A stretch of DNA of 46,145 bases from an uncultured beta proteobacterium (GTDB lineage: Bacteria > Pseudomonadota > Gammaproteobacteria > Burkholderiales > Burkholderiaceae_C), in NCBI GenBank assembly GCA_903864505.1, contig CAIPGC010000028.1:1-46145 (forward strand), read 5' to 3'. Within the stretch, counting starts at the first letter, position 1; every line of letters begins with the position of its first letter. The notes beneath the pieces are model-generated. The model was not told the DNA's origin. It made no database searches and saw only the letters and a program-made list of their open reading frames with translations. Shown piece by piece: positions 42,596 to 46,145 of this stretch. The translations under genes were made by a program, and so were the position numbers.

Positions 42596-43909
42596 ATGGT
42601 TGAAAAGACTAGTACACGAACTCTGGAAAAATTGGCTGCTGTCAAAGGCATGAACGATATCCTGCCGCCGGACTCGGCTCGATGGGATAACTTCGAGGCA
42701 GCCGTTAAGACGCTCATGGCGCGGTATGCCTATCGCCCCATTCGCACCCCCATTGTTGAGCCGACGGCACTCTTTGTTCGTGGCACGGGAGAGACCACCG
42801 ATATCGTCGAAAAGGAGATGTATTCGTTCGAGGACAAACTCAATGGGGAGGCATTGACGCTGCGCCCAGAGAATACCCCGGGCGTTGTGAGGGCAGCAAT
42901 AGAACATAACCTGACATACGACGGTGGCAAGCGACTCTATTACATGGGCCCCATGTTTCGGCACGAAAGGCCACAACGCGGTCGTTATCGACAGTTCTAC
43001 CAGTTGGGTGCAGAAGCGCTTGGATTTTCCGGTCCGGAACTCGATGTTGAATTGATGCTGCTTGCTCACGATTTGTTTTCCAGCTTGGGTTTGCGCAACG
43101 TGAGGGCAGAAATCAACAGCCTGGGTGTTGCCAGCGAACGTCGCGCGCATCGCGCGGCTTTGGTGACCTATTTTGAGAAACACAAACAGTTGCTCGATGC
43201 CGATGCACAGCGCCGATTACAGTCAAATCCACTGCGGATTTTGGATACCAAGAATCCCGCTATGCAGGAGATGGTGTCCCAGGCACCGCAGTTGCTGAGT
43301 TTTTTGGGCGATGTTTCATTGAGGCATTTTGAATCGGTCAAGCGACTGCTGAGCGGCTGCGGCGTTGAGTGGACGGTTAACCCACGACTGGTTCGTGGGT
43401 TGGATTACTACAGCCACACAGTGTTTGAATTTTTAACATCCGAACTGGGAGCACAGGGCACCCTGTGCGGTGGCGGACGATACGATGGCTTGTTTGAAGT
43501 GCTTGGTGGCAAACCAACCCCTGCGGTGGGGTGGGGGATGGGCATTGAGCGCGTGCTCGAGCTTCTTAAGGAACAGGGAACGAATGCGTCGTTGCCGACA
43601 GTTGATGCGTACGCCATCATCCCGGACGCGGCTGCATTCCCTGTGGCCATGCACAGTATTCAAGTACTGAGGCGAGCAGGGGTCAGCGTGCAAATGCACG
43701 CAGGAACGGCTGAAGGAATGGGTAGCATGAAATCTCAATTCAAACGAGCCGACAGCACTGGTGCGCAATTCGCATTGATATTTGGTGCCGACGAGCTTGC
43801 CAATGGCCAGGTTATGGTGAAATCTTTGCGCGACGGACGTGGTGAGCAACAGCCACGGTCTCTGGATACGATGGCGCAATGGGCTTCAACCCTACAATTA
43901 CGGACTTAA
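42596..43909 (+). CDS. hisS: Histidyl-tRNA synthetase
   Basis: 437 aa class II synthetase. The start [13 protein letters not shown] is the family's opening. Motif 2 ([19 protein letters not shown]) is near 119, [13 protein letters not shown] is near 90, and the histidine-specific [13 protein letters not shown] is near 264. Motif 3 is [13 protein letters not shown] near 312, followed by the anticodon-binding domain. It starts eight bases after ispG. Confidence 0.97.
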   Translation: MVEKTSTRTLEKLAAVKGMNDILPPDSARWDNFEAAVKTLMARYAYRPIRTPIVEPTALFVRGTGETTDIVEKEMYSFEDKLNGEALTLRPENTPGVVRAAIEHNLTYDGGKRLYYMGPMFRHERPQRGRYRQFYQLGAEALGFSGPELDVELMLLAHDLFSSLGLRNVRAEINSLGVASERRAHRAALVTYFEKHKQLLDADAQRRLQSNPLRILDTKNPAMQEMVSQAPQLLSFLGDVSLRHFESVKRLLSGCGVEWTVNPRLVRGLDYYSHTVFEFLTSELGAQGTLCGGGRYDGLFEVLGGKPTPAVGWGMGIERVLELLKEQGTNASLPTVDAYAIIPDAAAFPVAMHSIQVLRRAGVSVQMHAGTAEGMGSMKSQFKRADSTGAQFALIFGADELANGQVMVKSLRDGRGEQQPRSLDTMAQWASTLQLRT

Positions 43910-43921
43910 CGAAATTACAAA

Positions 43922-44614
43922 ATGGCAAATCATCTCGATCTCGAAGAACAAGAGCAACTCGATCAGCTCAAACATTTTTGGAAGCAATATGGAAACTCCA
44001 TATCATGGCTTCTAATTGCTGTTTTGGCGTGCGTTGCTGCATGGAACGGGTTCCATTATTGGCAGCGCAGTCAAGCAGTTCAGGCAGCCGCCATGTTCGA
44101 TGAAGTAGAACGCGTGGTTCGCAGCGGAGATGTTCAGAAGGCTGAACGCGCGCTGTCTGATATGAGAGAACGGTTTGCTTCCACGACCTATGCACAGCAA
44201 GCCGGCTTATTGGTCGCAAAAATGGCATTTGACGCTGGTAAGGCCGACGTCGCCAAGGTGGCCCTGACCTGGGTGGCCGACAAGGCATCTGACACCGGCT
44301 ACGCGTCTGTCGCGAAGTTGCGCCTGGCCGCCGTGTTAATGGATGCCAAGTCATACGATGAAGCACTCGTCGTATTGAGCAAGGGCGTGAGCGAAGAGTT
44401 CCAGGCGCTGGGCTCAGATCGAAGGGGTGATATTTATGCGCTGCAGGGAAAAATGGCCGAGGCCAAGACTGAATACCAAAAGGCCTATCTAGCGCTGGAC
44501 GAGCACTCCGAATATCGGCGTTTGGTTGAAGTCAAGCTTTCTGCACTGGGCGTGAACATGGCGACGCAGAATGTCGCTGCCACCGCAGTCGCCTCTAAGG
44601 AAGGGTCCAAGTGA
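43922..44614 (+). CDS. yfgM: YfgM-like membrane-anchored TPR protein
   Basis: 230 aa. A short cytoplasmic start (HLDLEEQEQLDQLKHFWKQY) leads to one membrane helix (about 24-42, SISWLLIAVLACVAAWNGF), then a periplasmic TPR domain: ERVVRSGDVQKAERALSDM, KMAFDAGKADVAKVALTWV and DIYALQGKMAEAKTEYQKAY. YfgM works with the SecYEG-PpiD chaperone site in E. coli. It stands between hisS and bamB, its standard place, and its stop overlaps the bamB GTG start. Confidence 0.9.
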   Translation: MANHLDLEEQEQLDQLKHFWKQYGNSISWLLIAVLACVAAWNGFHYWQRSQAVQAAAMFDEVERVVRSGDVQKAERALSDMRERFASTTYAQQAGLLVAKMAFDAGKADVAKVALTWVADKASDTGYASVAKLRLAAVLMDAKSYDEALVVLSKGVSEEFQALGSDRRGDIYALQGKMAEAKTEYQKAYLALDEHSEYRRLVEVKLSALGVNMATQNVAATAVASKEGSK

Positions 44615-45741
44615 GTTATCACGTGCTCTTTCGCCAACTGGCGTTCCTGATCCTGGCTGCCAGTGGTTTTTTGGTTGGTTGTTCTGGGCCGGAGCGTGCC
44701 AAACCGGTTGATCCTGGTCCCAATCCGGCATCGCTTGGGGTGCGACAAGTATGGAAGTCAAGCATCGGTTCGGTTCAGTTTCCGCTGGACGTCCGCACCG
44801 TAGGAAGTTCTGTTTTCGTGGCCAGCACCGATGGCAATGTGGCGGAAATTGATGCTCGAACAGGGGGGGATGTCTGGCGCGCTGACCTAGCTACCAAGTT
44901 GTCGGCGGGTGTTGGCAGCGACGGTCGTTACACGGCGGTGGTTAGTCGCTCCAACGAGCTTATTGCGATTGAACGAGGTCGCGAGATTTGGCGTCAACGA
45001 CTGAACGCCTTGACGCTTACCGCTCCATTGGTTGCCGGAGCAAGGGTGTTTGTTTTGTCATCGGACCGTTCCGTCGCCGCGTACGACGCAGTGACAGGGC
45101 GCAAACTGTGGCAACAGCAGCGGGCAGGAGATCCGCTGGTGCTCGGACAATCGGGGGTCATCTTGGCCATTGGCGATACGCTGGTGGTGGGCTTGGGTGG
45201 ACGTCTGGTTGGAATGAACCCTCAGAGCGGGAGCCCGCGTTGGGACACTGCAGTGGCCACCAGTCGAGGAACAAACGACGTGGAGCGACTGGTAGATCTG
45301 GTTTCCGGCGTGAGCCGGCAAAGTGATCAGATTTGTTTGCGAGCGTTTCAGTCAGCTATTGGTTGCATTGACGGGCTAAAGGGCACCCTGCTGTGGAGCA
45401 AAGCGGCAGTTGGCGCAACCGGTATCGGGGGCGATGGGACCGCGCTGTTTGGTGCTGAGAGTGATGGAAAAGTGACTGCTTGGCGGCGTTCTGACGGCGA
45501 GTCGCTTTGGACCTCAGATCGGTTGCGTTTTCGCAGCTTGACAACGCCGGTTCTGTTGGGGCGCGCTGTCGTCGTTGGAGACGAGACTGGTACGCTCCAT
45601 TTTTTGTCTCGACAGGACGGTTCAACACTCAACCGCGTCACCTCTGATGGCTCTCAAATTACCGGGGCTCCGGTGTTGATTGGGCAAACATTGGTCGCAG
45701 TCACCCAGCACGGCGGCATCTTCGGCTTTAGGTCCGACTGA
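44611..45741 (+). CDS. bamB: Outer membrane assembly lipoprotein BamB
   Basis: 376 aa from GTG 44611 (GTGA overlap with yfgM). The lipoprotein signal ends GFLVGC with lipidated C24. The rest is an eight-bladed PQQ-type beta-propeller with repeats such as GNVAEIDARTGGDVWRADLA, SVAAYDAVTGRKLWQQQRAG and GKVTAWRRSDGESLWTSDRL. BamB binds BamA in the beta-barrel assembly complex. Confidence 0.95.
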   Translation: MSYHVLFRQLAFLILAASGFLVGCSGPERAKPVDPGPNPASLGVRQVWKSSIGSVQFPLDVRTVGSSVFVASTDGNVAEIDARTGGDVWRADLATKLSAGVGSDGRYTAVVSRSNELIAIERGREIWRQRLNALTLTAPLVAGARVFVLSSDRSVAAYDAVTGRKLWQQQRAGDPLVLGQSGVILAIGDTLVVGLGGRLVGMNPQSGSPRWDTAVATSRGTNDVERLVDLVSGVSRQSDQICLRAFQSAIGCIDGLKGTLLWSKAAVGATGIGGDGTALFGAESDGKVTAWRRSDGESLWTSDRLRFRSLTTPVLLGRAVVVGDETGTLHFLSRQDGSTLNRVTSDGSQITGAPVLIGQTLVAVTQHGGIFGFRSD

Positions 45742-45759
45742 TTTTTCAGGCGAAACCCG

Positions 45760-46145
45760 ATGAAGCCTGTAATCGCCTTGGTCGGCCGACCGAATGTTGG
45801 CAAGTCCACCCTGTTCAACCGCTTAACCAAATCCAGAGATGCGATTGTTGCCGATTTCGCCGGGCTGACCCGTGATCGCCACTATGGAAGCGGCAAGCAG
45901 GGTGGACACGAATTTATCGTGATAGATACCGGTGGATTTGAGCCAGATGCTGCTGATGGAATTTACAAAGAGATGGCCAAGCAAACGCGCCAGGCCGTCA
46001 CCGAAGCCGATGTTGTACTTTTTGTGCTGGATGCCCGAGCCGGATTGTCGGCGCAGGACCACGATATTGCCAAATACCTGCGAAAGCTGGGCAAGCGCTG
46101 TGTGTTGGTCGCGAATAAGTCAGAAGGCATGGCGGAAGGGCTGCA
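45760..46145 (+). CDS. der: GTPase Der (EngA), 5' part only
   Basis: The first 128 codons or so; the gene runs off the window. Der is a double-GTPase that helps 50S subunit assembly. The first G domain shows G1 [15 protein letters not shown]2 TRDRHYG, G3 DTGGFEPD and G4 NKSEG. The start ATG 45760 lies 18 bases after bamB, in the conserved hisS-yfgM-bamB-der order. Confidence 0.96.
   Translation, partial: MKPVIALVGRPNVGKSTLFNRLTKSRDAIVADFAGLTRDRHYGSGKQGGHEFIVIDTGGFEPDAADGIYKEMAKQTRQAVTEADVVLFVLDARAGLSAQDHDIAKYLRKLGKRCVLVANKSEGMAEGL

Overview
The window looks like ordinary chromosomal DNA from a betaproteobacterium of the order Burkholderiales, most likely family Comamonadaceae (Rhodoferax/Polaromonas-like). 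I infer this from recalled protein resemblance, moderately high GC, and the gene orders cysI-DUF934-cysHDN with ferredoxin and ferredoxin reductase, and ndk-rlmN-pilW-rodZ-ispG-hisS-yfgM-bamB-der. No search could be run. I see no insertion sequence, phage, plasmid or CRISPR.

Layout. Positions 41-188 hold a single tRNA-Asn with its -10 box and terminator. Positions 245-6969 (minus strand) are one tightly coupled assimilatory sulfate reduction operon: cysI, a DUF934 gene, cysH (iron-sulfur APS reductase type), cysD, cysN, a 7Fe ferredoxin and a ferredoxin-NADP reductase. It contains no flavoprotein cysJ and no APS kinase; the ferredoxin pair probably supplies electrons. A palindrome at 7100-7120 is the likely operator.

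Positions 7134-17544 are a mosaic of separate units: a membrane-fused spermidine-synthase-like protein, an orphan ABC solute-binding protein with a degenerate receiver-like protein behind it, an MnmC whose methyltransferase half is decayed, YggX, DsbB, a periplasmic binding protein paired with a membrane diguanylate cyclase, and ArgA. Positions 17565-23197 carry the giant helicase HrpA, then an excisionase-type HTH fused to a complete receiver, then a membrane protein with a GGDEF domain that has lost its active site but kept an RxxD I-site.

Positions 23405-29118 encode the 2-oxoglutarate dehydrogenase complex (sucA, sucB, lpdA), with a perfect 25-bp inverted repeat just before lpdA. Positions 29185-34786 hold zapE, a secreted coiled-coil protein, a PP2C phosphatase, a DUF465 protein, a DinG-like helicase and bamD. 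Positions 34827-46145 are housekeeping: rluD, scpB, rluB, ndk, rlmN, pilW, rodZ, ispG, hisS, yfgM, bamB and the start of der. Many of these overlap by 4-8 bases.

The most interesting signals are a dispersed imperfect-palindromic repeat (27 bp core, up to about 55 bp) found inside cysN, cysI, dsbB and hrpA and once between lpdA and zapE; the 25-bp inverted repeat before lpdA; the HTH-receiver plus degenerate GGDEF pair; and the decayed MnmC methyltransferase domain.
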